DNA of 64,000 nucleotides from Nakamurella multipartita DSM 44233 (GTDB taxonomy: Bacteria > Actinomycetota > Actinomycetes > Mycobacteriales > Nakamurellaceae), in assembly GCF_000024365.1 (NCBI RefSeq), contig NC_013235.1, positions 4,898,001-4,962,000 on the forward strand. The letters are read 5' to 3'. Positions 19,343 through 27,502 of the stretch are shown here, one piece after another; within the stretch, counting starts at the first letter, position 1; the number at the start of each line of letters is the position of its first letter. Under the pieces are notes generated by a model. The model saw nothing but the letters and a program-made list of their open reading frames with translations. It was not told the DNA's origin and did no database searches. A program made the position numbers and the translations under genes.

Positions 19343-20452
19343 TCACGGGCGGGCCAGGGCCTCGCGGACGACGCCGGCAATGGCGTCGGCCTCGATGAGA
19401 AAACCGTCATGGCCGTAGTCCGAGTGCATGACCACCAGCGGCCGGGCCGTGGGTGCCGTGGCCAGCAGCTCACCCTGGGCCGGCGGGAACAGCCGGTCGG
19501 AGTCCACCACGGCCACGGTCAGTTCGGCCGAGATCGCGCCCAGCGCGGCCTGCACGCCACCTCGCCCGCGGCCGATGTCGTGCGAGTGCATCGCTTCGGT
19601 GAGCACCAGGTAGGAGTTCGGGTCGAACCGGGCTCCCAGCTTGCGGCCGTGGTGCTGCAGGTAGGACTCGACGGCGAACCGGCCGCCGGCGAGCGGATCC
19701 TCCTGCCCCTGCGCCGCCCGGCCGAAACGGGTGTTGAGCTCCAAGGCCGACCGGTAGGTGGTGTGCGCGATCTGGCGGGCGATACCCATCCCGACCAGGG
19801 GGGCCCGGCCGCCGTAGTAGTCACCGCCGGCGAAGTCCGGGTCGGCCCGGATGGCCGCCAGTTGCGCACTGCCCCAGGCGATCTGATCGGCCGTGAAGAA
19901 CGCGCAGGTGGCCAGCGCGAGGCAGCGTCGCACCCGGTCCGGGTACGACACCGCCCACTCCAGGGCCCGCATGCCACCCATCGAGCCGCCGACCACCGCC
20001 TGGATCCCGGTGATGCCCAGGGCATCGACCAGGGCCAGCTCGGCGGCCACCTGATCGCGGACCGTCAACCGGGGGAACCGGGATCCGTAGGGACGGCCGT
20101 CCGGCGCCGTCGACGACGGCCCGGTACTCCCCCGGCATCCGCCCAGCACGTTGGCCGCGACCGCGAAGAAGCGGTTCGTGTCGACCGGGGCGTCCGGCCC
20201 GATCAACCCGTCCCACCAGCCGGGGGTGGGTTGATCGGGCCCGGCCGGACCGACGACGTGCGCGTCGCCGGTCAACGCGTGCAGCACCAAGACGGCGTTG
20301 TCGCCGGCCGGATTGAGCGAACCCCAGCTCTGGTAGGCCATGGTGACCGAGTCCAGCCGGGCCCCGGACTCGGTGGTCAGGGGCCCGATGTCGACGTACT
20401 TACGGGCGTCGAGCTTGCGAGCGTCGATCGCTGTGCCGTCGAGCGACGTCAC
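19343..20452 (-). CDS. metX: Homoserine O-acetyltransferase
   Basis: A 369-residue alpha/beta-hydrolase-fold enzyme that activates homoserine with acetyl-CoA for methionine synthesis. The nucleophile elbow is VVGGSMGGMRALEW with Ser157. NVLGGCRGSTGPSS (101-114) lines the active site. The catalytic Asp is in VDSDRLFP and the catalytic His in SDYGHDGF. The GTG start overlaps the metY stop (GTGA), so it is coupled to metY. It is an acetyl- rather than succinyl-transferase by family and by the metY partner. Confidence 0.94.
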   Translation of the reverse strand: MTSLDGTAIDARKLDARKYVDIGPLTTESGARLDSVTMAYQSWGSLNPAGDNAVLVLHALTGDAHVVGPAGPDQPTPGWWDGLIGPDAPVDTNRFFAVAANVLGGCRGSTGPSSTAPDGRPYGSRFPRLTVRDQVAAELALVDALGITGIQAVVGGSMGGMRALEWAVSYPDRVRRCLALATCAFFTADQIAWGSAQLAAIRADPDFAGGDYYGGRAPLVGMGIARQIAHTTYRSALELNTRFGRAAQGQEDPLAGGRFAVESYLQHHGRKLGARFDPNSYLVLTEAMHSHDIGRGRGGVQAALGAISAELTVAVVDSDRLFPPAQGELLATAPTARPLVVMHSDYGHDGFLIEADAIAGVVREALARP

Positions 20453-21762
20453 CCCTTGGCGGCCCGGAAGCCGGCCTCCAGGTCGGCCAGGATGTCGTCG
20501 ATGTGCTCGATACCGACGGCCAACCGGATCAGGCCTGGGGTGACGCCGGTGGTCAGCTGCTCGGCCGGCGCCAGCTGCGCGTGCGTGGTCGACGCCGGGT
20601 GGATCACCAGCGAGCGCACGTCACCGATGTTGGCCAGGTTGGTGAACAGCTCCAGCGCGTCGGTGAACGTCTGTCCCGCCTCGACCCCGCCCTTGATCTC
20701 GAAGGTGACGATCGGGCCACCGCCCAGCGGCGCGTACTTCTGCTGCAGGTGGTGCCAGGGGCTGGACGCCAGACCGGGGTAGGAGACCGATTCGACCTCG
20801 TCCCGGCCGGACAGGAATTCGGCGACCCGGGCCGCATTGTCGTTGTGCCGCTGCACCCGCAGCGAAAGGGTCTCCACACCCTGGGAGATCAGGAAGGCAT
20901 TGAACGGGCTGATCGCCGGGCCGATGTCGCGCAGCCCCTGCAGCCGGGCCTTGAAGATGAAGGCGACGTTGGACTTGAACAGTCCCTCCGGTCCCAGGTC
21001 GACCCCCCAGGTGAGGTTGTTGTAGCTGGGGTCGGGGGTGTTGAAGTTCGGGAAGCGCTCGGCGTTGGCGACCCAGTCGAAGTTGCCCGAGTCGACGATG
21101 ACGCCACCGATCGCGGTGCCGTGACCGCCCAGATACTTGGTCGCCGAATGCACCACGATGTCCGCGCCGTGCTCGATCGGCCGGATGAGATACGGGCTGG
21201 GCACGGTGTTGTCGACGATCAGCGGCACCCCGACCTCGTGCGCAACCGCGGACACGGCGGCGAAGTCCAGGACGTCCAGCGCCGGGTTGGAGATCGACTC
21301 GCCGTAGAACGCCTTCGTGTTCGGCTTGGCCGCGGCCCGCCACGACTCCGGATCGTCGGGGTTCTCGACGAAGTCGACGGTGATGCCCATCTTGGGCAGC
21401 GTGTAGTGGAACAGGTTGTAGGTTCCGCCGTACAGGCGCGGCGAGGAGACGATCTGGTCCCCGGCCTCGGCCAGGGTCAGGATGGCCAACGTCTCGGCCG
21501 ACTGCCCGGAGGCCACCAGCAGCGCACCGACGCCGCCCTCGAGGGAGTTGATCCGGTCCTCCACCACGGCCTGGGTGGGGTTCATGATCCGCGTGTAGAT
21601 GTTGCCCAGCTCTTCGAGGGCGAACAGCTTGCGGCCGTGTTCGGACGAATCGAACGCGTAGGACGTCGTCTGGTAGATCGGCAGCGCCCGGGCCTTGGTG
21701 GTCGGGTCGGGGGTCTGGCCGGCATGGATCTGGCGGGTCTCAAAGGACCACTGGGAGGACAT
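20449..21762 (-). CDS. metY: O-acetylhomoserine sulfhydrylase
   Basis: A 437-residue PLP enzyme making homocysteine directly from O-acetylhomoserine and sulfide. The PLP lysine is Lys209 in HSATKYLGGHGT; RIMNPTQAVVEDRI (58-71) and DNTVPSPYLIRP are family motifs. The insert relative to cystathionine synthases (GVDLGPEGLFKSNVAF) is typical of MetY. ATG 21762 has AGGAG 8 nt upstream. With metX it gives a direct-sulfhydrylation route alongside the metB/cbs transsulfuration genes. Confidence 0.94.
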   Translation of the reverse strand: MSSQWSFETRQIHAGQTPDPTTKARALPIYQTTSYAFDSSEHGRKLFALEELGNIYTRIMNPTQAVVEDRINSLEGGVGALLVASGQSAETLAILTLAEAGDQIVSSPRLYGGTYNLFHYTLPKMGITVDFVENPDDPESWRAAAKPNTKAFYGESISNPALDVLDFAAVSAVAHEVGVPLIVDNTVPSPYLIRPIEHGADIVVHSATKYLGGHGTAIGGVIVDSGNFDWVANAERFPNFNTPDPSYNNLTWGVDLGPEGLFKSNVAFIFKARLQGLRDIGPAISPFNAFLISQGVETLSLRVQRHNDNAARVAEFLSGRDEVESVSYPGLASSPWHHLQQKYAPLGGGPIVTFEIKGGVEAGQTFTDALELFTNLANIGDVRSLVIHPASTTHAQLAPAEQLTTGVTPGLIRLAVGIEHIDDILADLEAGFRAAKG

Positions 21763-22184
21763 CGTCGGGTCTCCTGGTCGATGACATGGGGCGTCGGGAA
21801 CGAGGACGGTGCTCACCGACACCGGGGCTCAGCCGCTGAACGCACGACCTCGGGGCGAGTGTAGGGGGCGACCGGCCGGTCGCCCAGAGCCGCCCGGCGG
21901 CGGGGCCGGCTCGACCACCGGATCGGGACTGCAGGTGTCGCAGCGTGACCGAAATCACGCATTCGAAGATCGTCATGCGGCCCGTCACTCGATCGATGAG
22001 AGGCCGGCGGAAAAACCCAGCACCGCCCGTCACACGGTTCCCAGCAGGTGCATCCTATCGGACCCTGGTATCCGCCTCCGAGATCCTCAACAATGGTCTT
22101 AGGCCGAATGGTGGATTTTGTCAGGGTGCGCGCGTCACGAATCCTTTGCGTTTCTGTGACCTGCCTGGAGGGAACGGAGCCGGG
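21763..22184. other. Divergent intergenic region upstream of metY
   Basis: About 420 bases between metY (leftward) and a small gene (rightward). I looked for a SAM-type riboswitch, expected before actinobacterial metY, and found neither the GGCAACCC-like core nor its flanking stems. A GTGA-N6-TCAC dyad lies at 21944-21959. No coding frame has a ribosome site. Confidence 0.4.
21943..21960. promoter_or_regulatory. CRP/FNR-type half-site dyad
   Basis: GCGTGACCGAAATCACGC is a 6-bp-arm inverted repeat whose core GTGA-N6-TCAC is the consensus architecture of CRP/FNR-family operators. It lies ~180 bp upstream of the metY start and ~225 bp from the divergent small gene, so either promoter could be controlled. 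The factor is not in the window. Confidence 0.35.
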
Positions 22185-22466
22185 GTGAGCGAACGACAGC
22201 CAGTACCGAGCTACGTCGGTCAGGTCGAACGCGACCCGGCGGGCCAGTTGTGGGCCGTCCTCTACGCGGGTGACCAGATCGTGGTCCGCGAGCCCGTCGC
22301 CTCGCTGCGTAAGGGCAAACGCCGGGTCACCGATCTGGTGTTGTCGGCGGCCGACACCCTGGCCGAGCGTCCCAGCCGGGTCGCCCCGGTTCACCTGAAC
22401 CGGCTGACCAACCCGCGGACGCCGGTCCCGCGGCATCGACGCGCCTCGGTCGCCGGCATCGGCTGA
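22185..22466 (+). CDS. Small basic protein, unknown function
   Basis: A 93-residue protein starting with GTG 22185 (GGAGCCGGG just upstream). The N-terminal half (PSYVGQVERDPAGQLWAVLYAGDQIVVRE) looks like a small beta-rich fold; the C-terminus is Arg/Pro-rich (RTPVPRHRRAS). I do not recognise a family. It is followed after 17 nt by the aldose-epimerase-like gene, so co-transcription is likely. Coding is supported by the ribosome site and spacing, not by homology. Confidence 0.6.
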   Translation: MSERQPVPSYVGQVERDPAGQLWAVLYAGDQIVVREPVASLRKGKRRVTDLVLSAADTLAERPSRVAPVHLNRLTNPRTPVPRHRRASVAGIG

Positions 22467-22483
22467 TCCGCCATCCTGTCCTG

Positions 22484-23395
22484 GTGATTCCCACCGGCAG
22501 TCAAACCGTTCTGCATGCCCGCGGCCTGACGGCCATCGTCACCGAGGTGGGCGCCACCCTGCGTGAGCTGAGCTGGCAGGGACGGCCACTGATCTCCGGA
22601 TTCGGTCGCCGCGACCTGCCGTTCGGGTATCAGGGCGCGGTCCTGGCGCCCTGGCCCAACCGGCTCGCGAACGGGCGATACCGCTTCGGCGACAAGGAGC
22701 TTCAGGTCCCGCTGACCGAGCCCGAACGGCTCAACGCCCTGCACGGGCTGGTCGCGTTCGCCCCCTGGAAGGTGACCACCACCGAGCCGGAATCGGTGAC
22801 GCTGACCCACCGGATCTGGCCCCAGCGCGGCTATCCGCACCTGCTCGATCTGACCGCCCACTACCGCCTGGGCGAACACGGCCTCACGTTCACCCTCACC
22901 GCGGTGAACGCGGGCGACACGGCCGCGCCGTACGGCGGGTCGTTCCACCCCTACCTGGTGGCCGGGGCCGGTTCGGTGGACGACTGGACCCTGCAGGTGA
23001 CGGCCGAACGGTATCTGCGGGTCGACCCCGACCGGCTGCTGCCGGTCGAGCTGGCCCCGGTGGCGCAGGCCGGCTACGACTTCCGCGCCCCCACCTCGCT
23101 GGCCGGCGTCACCGTGGACCACGCCTTCACCGACCTGGATTTCGACGACGCCGGCGCCGCGACCCTGCGGTTGCTGGGGCCGAACGGCCGCGGGGTGGCG
23201 ATGAGCTGGGACCGCTCCTGTCCGTGGCTGCAGCTGTGCATCCCGAACGAGCACAACCCGACAATGAACCGCAAGGCGGTCGCGGTCGAGCCGATGACCT
23301 GCCCGCCGGACGCCTTCAACTCCGGGGTCGACCTGATCGTGCTGCCGCCGGGCGGCACCCACGAGCTGAGCCTGACCATCAGCCCGCTCGACTGA
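22484..23395 (+). CDS. Aldose 1-epimerase family protein
   Basis: A 303-residue galactose-mutarotase-fold protein. ALHGLVAFAPW (residues 85-95, His87) supplies one catalytic His; GGSFHPYLV holds the second, and AVEPMTCPPDAFN contains the base glutamate. The full set is present, so it should interconvert alpha and beta sugar anomers; the preferred sugar is unknown. The start is GTG 22484, 17 nt after the small gene. It converges on ogt with a long palindrome between them. Confidence 0.9.
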   Translation: MIPTGSQTVLHARGLTAIVTEVGATLRELSWQGRPLISGFGRRDLPFGYQGAVLAPWPNRLANGRYRFGDKELQVPLTEPERLNALHGLVAFAPWKVTTTEPESVTLTHRIWPQRGYPHLLDLTAHYRLGEHGLTFTLTAVNAGDTAAPYGGSFHPYLVAGAGSVDDWTLQVTAERYLRVDPDRLLPVELAPVAQAGYDFRAPTSLAGVTVDHAFTDLDFDDAGAATLRLLGPNGRGVAMSWDRSCPWLQLCIPNEHNPTMNRKAVAVEPMTCPPDAFNSGVDLIVLPPGGTHELSLTISPLD

Positions 23396-23412
23396 ACCCC
23401 GACCGCGCCCGT

Positions 23413-23468
23413 CGAGTGTGCAGAAGCCGCCCCTATCCGGGCGGATGAGGGCGGCTTCTGCACACTCG
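23413..23468. terminator. 20-bp perfect inverted repeat between convergent genes
   Basis: The arms at 23413-23432 and 23449-23468 are exact complements; the sequence begins CGAGTGTGCAGAAGCC. The loop is 16 nt. The position between convergent genes fits a bidirectional terminator, but the arm length and lack of T-tract are unusual, so it could also be a dispersed intergenic repeat. Confidence 0.6.
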
Positions 23469-23479
23469 CGGGTGCGGGC

Positions 23480-24085
23480 TCAGGCCGCACCCTCCAGCGC
23501 GAGCAGCACCCGCTTGGCCTGCGGTCCCCCGGCGTAGCCGCCCGGGGTGCCGTCGGCCCGCACCACCCGATGGCACGGCACGACGATCGGCAGCGGGTTG
23601 GCCCCGCAGGCCGTGCCCACCGCGCGGACGGCCCGAGGGTGCCCGGCCGCCTGCGCGACCTGGGCGTAGCTGGCGGTGCGGCCGTAGTCGATGTGCGGCA
23701 GCTGGGCCAGTACGGCGGCCCGGAAACCGGTGCTCAGCCGCTGATCCAGGGGCAGGTCGAACCGGGTCCGGGTGCCGGCGAAGTATTCGTCGAGCTCCCG
23801 GACCACCGGGTCCAGGGCTCGGGCGTCGGCCAGGATCCGCGGGCCGACGCGGCCGGCCAGATCCTCCAGCACCCGGTCGTGGTCCTGCCCGGCGAAGGCG
23901 ATGCGGACCAGGCCGACCGGGGTCGCGGCCAGCAGCAGGCAGCCGACCGGGGTATCCAGGGTGCGGTAGGACACGTCCAGCAGGCCGTCGGCCCGGGCCG
24001 CGGCCGCCAGCCGGTCGTGCAGGCGCCGCAGCGCCTGCGTATCCGGGTGGCCGTGGCCGAGCGCAGCCTCCAACGCGGTGATCAT
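23480..24085 (-). CDS. ogt: Methylated-DNA--protein-cysteine methyltransferase
   Basis: A 201-residue suicide repair protein that transfers alkyl groups from O6-alkylguanine to its own cysteine. The acceptor is Cys171 in the invariant VPCHRVV; GRTASYAQVA and RAVGTACGANP precede it as in Ogt/MGMT. The N-terminal domain (residues 1-115) is longer than in Ogt and starts MITALEAALGHG. The ATG overlaps the stop of the upstream sigma factor gene (ATGA), so the two are translationally coupled. Confidence 0.93.
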   Translation of the reverse strand: MITALEAALGHGHPDTQALRRLHDRLAAAARADGLLDVSYRTLDTPVGCLLLAATPVGLVRIAFAGQDHDRVLEDLAGRVGPRILADARALDPVVRELDEYFAGTRTRFDLPLDQRLSTGFRAAVLAQLPHIDYGRTASYAQVAQAAGHPRAVRAVGTACGANPLPIVVPCHRVVRADGTPGGYAGGPQAKRVLLALEGAA

Positions 24086-24594
24086 GCCGATGCTCCTTCC
24101 TCGGACCGGGTCGAACCGGTGCCCGGGTCGGCCATGCTGCGACGCAGCGTCTTGATGCCGTCGGCGGCGGCCCGGCGGACCGCCTCCGGGGTGCCGCCGA
24201 GGATCTGCGCCACCTCGCGATGCGGCAGCCCGGCGACGTGGTGGTAGGCGACCGCGTGGCGTTGCCGGTCCGGCAGGGCGCGCACCGCGGCCCACAGCTC
24301 ATCGGCCGGCTCGCGTGGATTGCCCAGCGCGGACGGCGCGTCCGGCGGCTCGGCCAGCGGCACCGCCCGGCGGCCGCGGGCCCGGACCACGTCGATCGAT
24401 TTACGGTGGGCGATGGTCACCAACCAGGCCTCGACGTTGGCGTCCGCGGGCAGCTCCGGGTAGGCCCGCAGGGCGGCCAGGAACGTCTCCGACCACGCGT
24501 CGTCCGCATCGGCCGGACCCAGCAGCGCCCGGCAGACCCGCAGCACCGTGGGGCCGTGGGCGTCAACGACGCGTTCGAAGGGGGCGGTGGGCAC
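24082..24594 (-). CDS. ECF-type RNA polymerase sigma factor
   Basis: A 170-residue sigma factor with only regions 2 and 4. Region 2 (~residues 5-75) includes the DADDAWSETFLAALRAYP and TIAHRKSIDVVRARGR stretches; region 4 (~100-160) includes LPDRQRHAVAYHHVAGL and the HTH PHREVAQILGGTPEAVRRA. No anti-sigma gene adjoins. Coupling to ogt (4-nt overlap) makes DNA-alkylation response the likely regulon. The start is GTG 24594. It is divergent from the oxidoreductase gene with only ~77 nt between starts. Confidence 0.9.
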   Translation of the reverse strand: MPTAPFERVVDAHGPTVLRVCRALLGPADADDAWSETFLAALRAYPELPADANVEAWLVTIAHRKSIDVVRARGRRAVPLAEPPDAPSALGNPREPADELWAAVRALPDRQRHAVAYHHVAGLPHREVAQILGGTPEAVRRAAADGIKTLRRSMADPGTGSTRSEEGASA

Positions 24595-24671
24595 GTCAGG
24601 AAGACGCGCCGGCGAGGCGAACCGTGAGGTGGTGCATGTGGCCAGTGTCCCGACCGGGCCCGCGTGACACC

Positions 24672-25709
24672 ATGCTGCAGATGAGCGAGCCCACGCTGCC
24701 TGCCGCCCGCACCGCCAATCCGCTGCAGGCCCCGCCGCTGCGGTGGGGGGTACTGGCCCCGGGACGGATCGCCGGCGCCTTCGTCGACGCGGTTTCCCGG
24801 TACACCCGGCAACGGGTGGTCGCGGTGGGTTCGCGCTCCGCCGAGCGCGCGCAGGCCTTTGCCGCCGCCCACGGGGTCGAGCGGGCGGTCGGTTCCTACG
24901 AGGAACTGGTCGGGGCGCAGGACGTGGACGTGATCTACGTGGCCTCCCCGCACAGCGAGCACGCCGCCCAGGCGTTGCTGGCGATCGCCGCCGGCAAACA
25001 CGTCCTGATCGAGAAGGCGTTCACCCGCAACGCGGCCGAGGCCGCCCAGGTGGTCGCCGCGGCCCGGGCGCAGGGGGTGCTGGCCATGGAGGCCATGTGG
25101 ACCCGGTTCCTGCCGCAGACCGACGTCATCGGGCAGTTGCTGGCCGACGGGGTCCTGGGCGAGGTGACCACCGTGCTGGCCGATCACGGCCAGTCGTTCG
25201 AGCCCGACCCGCAGGGCCGGCTGTTCAACCCGGCACTGGCCGGCGGAGCGCTGCTGGACCTGGGGATCTACCCGATCTCGTTCGCCTCGTTCGTGCTCGG
25301 CGCGCCGGACACGGTGGTGGCGACCGGCTCGATCACCGACACCGGCGTCGACGCCCAGGTCTCGCTGACGCTGGCAACCGGATCCGCGCAGGCCTGCCTG
25401 AACACCACGCTGCTGGCCAGAACCCCGACGACGGCCTCCATCTCCGGGTCGGCGGGCTACCTGGAGCTGTCCGGGCCCTTCTACGGGCCGGCCCGGCTGA
25501 CCCTGGACACCGCGGCCGGACGCGTGGTGCGGGATCCGGACCCGATCACCGGCCATCACGGCCTGTGCTTCGAGGCGGCGCACCTGGCCCAGCTCGTGGC
25601 CGACGGGGCCACCGAATCGCCGCTGCTCCCCCTGGACGAGACGGTGCGGATCCTGGCCACCATCGACGAGATCCGCCGGCAGCTCGGTGTGGTCTACCCC
25701 GGCGAGTAG
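24672..25709 (+). CDS. Gfo/Idh/MocA family oxidoreductase
   Basis: A 345-residue NAD(P)-dependent dehydrogenase. The Rossmann domain starts RWGVLAPGRIAGAFVDAV (glycine motif slightly atypical: APGRIA), YVASPHSEHAAQ follows, and LIEKAFTRN contains the conserved Lys of the family's EKP-like motif. The C-terminal alpha/beta domain includes GGALLDLGIYPIS, common to dihydrodiol/xylose-type members. The substrate is unknown. Two candidate ATGs (24672, 24681) are 9 nt apart with no strong ribosome site. Confidence 0.88.
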   Translation: MLQMSEPTLPAARTANPLQAPPLRWGVLAPGRIAGAFVDAVSRYTRQRVVAVGSRSAERAQAFAAAHGVERAVGSYEELVGAQDVDVIYVASPHSEHAAQALLAIAAGKHVLIEKAFTRNAAEAAQVVAAARAQGVLAMEAMWTRFLPQTDVIGQLLADGVLGEVTTVLADHGQSFEPDPQGRLFNPALAGGALLDLGIYPISFASFVLGAPDTVVATGSITDTGVDAQVSLTLATGSAQACLNTTLLARTPTTASISGSAGYLELSGPFYGPARLTLDTAAGRVVRDPDPITGHHGLCFEAAHLAQLVADGATESPLLPLDETVRILATIDEIRRQLGVVYPGE

Positions 25710-25748
25710 CTGCGGACCGCGATCCCGGGCGGGTCGGCCCTGCCGCCG

Positions 25749-26471
25749 TCAGCCGCGATCGGCCCGCGCCTGGGCGGCGGCCAGGGCGGCCGCGTGCGTC
25801 CGGGCCACGGCCCGCAGGGCCGACTCCGGATCCTGCCCGCGGGCCCCGGCCGCGTAGGCGATGCGGAACAACTCCTCGGCCACCGCCGTGACCTCAGCAC
25901 TACCAGCCGGGTCCCCGTCGGCCGAGTCGCCGTCGGCCGGGCCGGCGACACCGGTCACCGGCGGGACGTCCAGTCCGAAGGTGGCGGCCCGGGCGCCCAG
26001 CTTGGCGGCCAGGGCGACCGCGGGCTGGCCGAAGGCGACCCCGTCGAGCACACCGGACTTGCCGCGCTCGGTCTTCTTCAGCTCGTCCCAGCGTTGCTGC
26101 TGGTCGGCCGCCGTCCACTGCTCGGGCGCCGACCCGAACACGTGCGGGTGCCGCCGGACCAGCTTGGCGACCAGGTCGCCGGCGACGTCGTCGATGTCGA
26201 ACCCGCCCTGGTCGCGGGGGGTCTCGGCGGCGATCCGGGCGTGGAACAGAACCTGCAGCAGCACGTCGCCCAGTTCTTCGCGGATGGCGGCCCGATCACC
26301 GGACTCCACCGCCTCGACCAGCTCGTAACACTCCTCGAGCAGGTAGCGGACCAGGGAGGCGTGGGTCTGCTCGACGTCCCAGGGGCAGCCGCCGGGCGAG
26401 CGCAGCCGGTCCATCACCGCGACCGCCTCCAGCAGCGGGGCGGCCCCGGATCCGGCGGCCGGCCGGGTCAC
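25749..26471 (-). CDS. mazG: Nucleoside triphosphate pyrophosphohydrolase MazG
   Basis: A 240-residue all-alpha NTP pyrophosphohydrolase that clears aberrant nucleotides to NMP and PPi. The Mg-binding motifs are EECYELVEAV (residues 46-55) and EELGDVLLQVLFHA (65-78), followed by KLVRRHPHVFG. Only the first MazG domain is well conserved; the C-terminal third (~150-240) is Ala/Gly/Asp-rich. The GTG start overlaps the stop of the upstream SurA-like gene, so they are coupled. From memory, mycobacterial mazG lies close to eno. Confidence 0.9.
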   Translation of the reverse strand: MTRPAAGSGAAPLLEAVAVMDRLRSPGGCPWDVEQTHASLVRYLLEECYELVEAVESGDRAAIREELGDVLLQVLFHARIAAETPRDQGGFDIDDVAGDLVAKLVRRHPHVFGSAPEQWTAADQQQRWDELKKTERGKSGVLDGVAFGQPAVALAAKLGARAATFGLDVPPVTGVAGPADGDSADGDPAGSAEVTAVAEELFRIAYAAGARGQDPESALRAVARTHAAALAAAQARADRG

Positions 26472-27361
26472 AGGCCGCTGCCGCCGGGCACGACCTGGAC
26501 CGACAGCGGATCGAACAGGCCGATCCGCGGGTTGACGGTGACCCCCTGCTCAGCCGCGTACGGCTGCAGGGCCAACGCGCCCAGGTCCAGCTGGTTCTGG
26601 ATGGACTCGGCCTGCAGCTGGGTCGCGGTGAGCGCCGTCTGACTCTCCCGCCGGTCGAGCACCCGGACCACGACGAACTGGCCGTTCTGCGGGTAGAGCA
26701 GGACCTCGCCGGGCTTGGCCAGGAAGATGCCGGTCGGGGCCAGCGCGGGCCGGGCGACCAGGTCGACCTCGGTCGACGGAATCGGCGACGCGGAGCCGGC
26801 CAGCAGCGCGGCCGCCCCGTCCGGGTTGGCCAGCACCGACGAACGCAGGGCAACGGCCTCGTCCCGGTTCGGCACCGCCGCGCCGTCGATCCGCACGGTC
26901 ACGTCGGTGACGGGCAGGCCTCGTGCACCGGCCACGGTGAACACCCCCTGCAGGCTGAGCAGGTCGCGGTAGAGCTGCCCGACCTCACCCTGCTCGGTGA
27001 CCGTTGTGGCCGAGACATTCGAGGACGACCCGCTCATGGCGGTGTTGACCTCGGCGTCGCTGATGACCACGCCCGCGTCCGCGGCGGCGGTGGCCCACAA
27101 CTGGCTGCGGATGGCGGCCGCGGTCTGGGTCCGGTTCAGCGCGGCCAGATCGAGCTGGGTCGGCGCCGGCTGCCCGGCCTGCTGGACCTGCTCGGACACC
27201 GACGCGGTCCGGTCGAAGATCGCCTGCTCGGAGATCGACTGGTCGCCCACCGTGGCGGCATCCGTCGCCGAGGTGGCGCACGCGGTGCCGGTGAGCAACA
27301 CGGTCGCGGCCGCGAACGCGCTGAGCAGGAGTTGCTGACGACGGATTCTCACACCGGACAC
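26468..27361 (-). CDS. SurA-N-like exported lipoprotein
   Basis: A 297-residue exported protein. Its signal peptide ends in a lipobox-like LTGTAC with Cys28. The mature part (DAATVGDQSISEQAIFDRTA and following helices) resembles the SurA/PrsA N-terminal chaperone domain seen in actinobacterial proteins located beside mazG and mfd. No complete parvulin domain is evident, so a periplasmic chaperone role rather than isomerase activity is likelier. The GTG at 27361 is chosen; a GTG 9 nt downstream is possible. It ends in a GTGA overlap with mazG. Confidence 0.8.
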   Translation of the reverse strand: MSGVRIRRQQLLLSAFAAATVLLTGTACATSATDAATVGDQSISEQAIFDRTASVSEQVQQAGQPAPTQLDLAALNRTQTAAAIRSQLWATAAADAGVVISDAEVNTAMSGSSSNVSATTVTEQGEVGQLYRDLLSLQGVFTVAGARGLPVTDVTVRIDGAAVPNRDEAVALRSSVLANPDGAAALLAGSASPIPSTEVDLVARPALAPTGIFLAKPGEVLLYPQNGQFVVVRVLDRRESQTALTATQLQAESIQNQLDLGALALQPYAAEQGVTVNPRIGLFDPLSVQVVPGGSGL

Positions 27362-27502
27362 CTTCGCACATCGACCTCGAACGGATCGGGCCGGACATGG
27401 TGGGGCGGGCGGACCTTTCGGGACCGCCCGCCCGCCGGCTGGCTGCCGTACTTGCCCGCGGCGATCCGAGCCGTCCGCAGGGGCTCGACCGCAGCGGATC
27501 GA

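Noticed and set aside
21763-22184. SAM-II/SAM-IV riboswitch before metY
   Set aside because: Looked for the conserved core and stems in the leader and did not find them.
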